Positions 63,345-64,000 of a DNA stretch of 64,000 bases are shown piece by piece; position 1 is the first letter of the stretch, and each line of letters begins with the position of its first letter. Source of the DNA: Ruegeria sp. EL01 (lineage in GTDB: Bacteria; Pseudomonadota; Alphaproteobacteria; Rhodobacterales; Rhodobacteraceae). Both the position numbers and the translations under genes were made by a program. The stretch lies in the NCBI RefSeq assembly GCF_900313035.1, contig NZ_OMPS01000009.1:62103-126102 (forward strand), written 5' to 3'. The notes beneath the pieces are model-generated. The model did no database searches, was not told the origin of the DNA, and saw only the letters and a program-made list of their open reading frames with translations.

Positions 63345-63883
63345 TGGGCTACCTCATATGGGTTGGGACCGTATTGGTTGGTGCCTGGCTGGCTGGGGCG
63401 AGACAACCACCACAGAACCAGGAGGGGCGACACAAACAAGATGATCAGTGTCGGAATGACAATCAGCAGCGTGGCGCGGGTGAACAGGATGTCCAGATTG
63501 CCACCATGCTGGAAATGCGAAGCGAGGCCGATGCCAAAGACCAGCACGACCCCGGCGCCAAGGATCAGCAGGATCGGCAGCAAGGCATAAAGCCCACTGC
63601 GCCCGGTATCATGCATCCGCCGCCACGCGACGGCCAGATGCGGGAAGAACACGATCAGGCCAACGATGCTCTGCACCGGCTGCGCGGAGGTGGCAGAGAC
63701 GGATTTTGAAGTCTCAGTTTCAGTCACTGCGACTTGTGTAAAAAACTGCGCGTCGATGATCCCAGCGATGATGTTCCAGATCACGATGAACAGGAAAAAG
63801 AACCAGTATTCGGGCCGAGAAGCACGGCCCGAGAAGGTAAAGAACTTGGAGAAACAGGTGCGGATGGCGTTAGAGAAGGTCAA
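63341..63883 (-). CDS. DUF805 family membrane protein (second of a tandem pair)
   Basis: The 180-residue protein starts at TTG (63883), overlapping the stop of an upstream paralogue. It has the DUF805 opening FSGRASRPEYWFFFLFIVIWNI, RRMHDTGRSGLYALLPILLI and ends SQPGTNQYGPNPYEVAQ. About four helices; function unknown. Its end overlaps the sucA start, so it leads the visible odh operon. Confidence 0.9.
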   Translation of the reverse strand: MTFSNAIRTCFSKFFTFSGRASRPEYWFFFLFIVIWNIIAGIIDAQFFTQVAVTETETSKSVSATSAQPVQSIVGLIVFFPHLAVAWRRMHDTGRSGLYALLPILLILGAGVVLVFGIGLASHFQHGGNLDILFTRATLLIVIPTLIILFVSPLLVLWWLSRPSQPGTNQYGPNPYEVAQ

Positions 63884-64000
63884 ATTGAAACCTCGCCGTT
63901 GGGAGGTCCAAACTGATTAACTCCTGGTTCTGAAGCGATCAGCATCATCCCGACTATGTTAGAAGTAACTATCGCACCCGCAGTTATTGCGATCACGAGC
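63880..64000 (-). CDS. DUF805-like membrane protein (C-terminal fragment, cut by window edge)
   Basis: The last 39 residues of an ORF entering from the right read VIAITAGAIVTSNIVGMMLI, then ASEPGVNQFGPPNGEVSI, then TGA at 63880-63882. The PGVNQFGPP ending parallels PGTNQYGPNP of the next gene, which makes it a paralogue of the DUF805 protein. Its stop overlaps the downstream TTG start (TTGA). Confidence 0.75.
   Translation of the reverse strand, partial: LVIAITAGAIVTSNIVGMMLIASEPGVNQFGPPNGEVSI

Overview
The window is a dense, GC-rich (roughly 60%) chromosomal segment of an alphaproteobacterium. It most likely belongs to the Roseobacter group (Rhodobacteraceae, Ruegeria-like). The gene content points there: a 44-residue aa3 oxidase subunit IV, a TIGR02302-type protein, a DmdC-like acyl-CoA dehydrogenase, a two-lipoyl-domain E2, phbA/phbB, ETF-QO, and very frequent ATGA/GTGA start-stop overlaps. 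I saw no rRNA, tRNA, CRISPR array, insertion sequence, prophage or plasmid gene. No gene-free gap exceeds 300 bases. This is core genome rather than an island.

Layout. 1-3.7 kb (minus): a pyrimidine/phospholipid operon, pyrB - three small membrane-protein genes - dihydroorotase-like gene - plsY (cut by the window edge), behind a visible promoter. 3.7-12 kb: a secreted six-repeat cysteine-rich protein, a uracil-DNA glycosylase, a phosphoesterase, a LysE exporter, moaB, and an RND efflux adaptor/permease pair. 12-21.4 kb: Nudix hydrolase, DsbD-alpha-like protein, YqgE, threonylcarbamoyl-AMP synthase, DmdC-like dehydrogenase with a metallo-beta-lactamase hydrolase, then a membrane-anchored glycerophosphodiesterase overlapping a secreted PLA2-motif protein, oxidase subunit IV and a lipoprotein. 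21.4-28.3 kb: azlCD and a molybdenum cofactor/formate dehydrogenase maturation block (fdhD, AEC transporter, mobA, mobB, a DUF429-MoeA fusion, an acetyltransferase).

28.3-39.7 kb: greA with a terminator-like leader hairpin, a SoxR/glyoxalase-like divergent pair with a textbook 19-bp-spacer SoxR promoter, ETF-QO, a TPR protein, ispE, polyprenyl diphosphate synthase, trmN6-like methyltransferase, a DUF465 peptide and a LysR-DMT pair. 39.7-48.9 kb: phbB and phbA (separate terminators, PhaR-like dyad), an EAL protein, a sterol desaturase family enzyme, a secreted protein whose ribosome binding site lies in a perfect 11-bp hairpin, a TlpA thioredoxin, argH, two mini-lipoproteins and lysA. 48.9-64 kb: the TIGR02302-like protein, a zinc-ribbon protein, ftsEX-plsC, a flavin protein, a TetR/oxidoreductase pair with three identical-type operators, and the 2-oxoglutarate dehydrogenase operon (sucA-sucB-orf-lpd) preceded by tandem DUF805 membrane proteins.

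The most interesting items are not one new multi-gene system but several local oddities. The dihydroorotase-like protein lacks its metal ligands and is co-operonic with pyrB. Three uncharacterised membrane proteins are locked into that operon. The uracil-DNA glycosylase lacks most iron-sulfur ligands. A phospholipid-turnover pair is followed by a possible papain-like lipoprotein. FdhD has CxxG instead of CxxC. DUF429 is fused to MoeA. The sequence also shows clear cis-regulatory architecture: a SoxR promoter, a TetR triple operator, a PhaR-like dyad, a Shine-Dalgarno-sequestering hairpin and a GraL-like greA leader. All functions are inferred from reading the sequence; no database search was possible.
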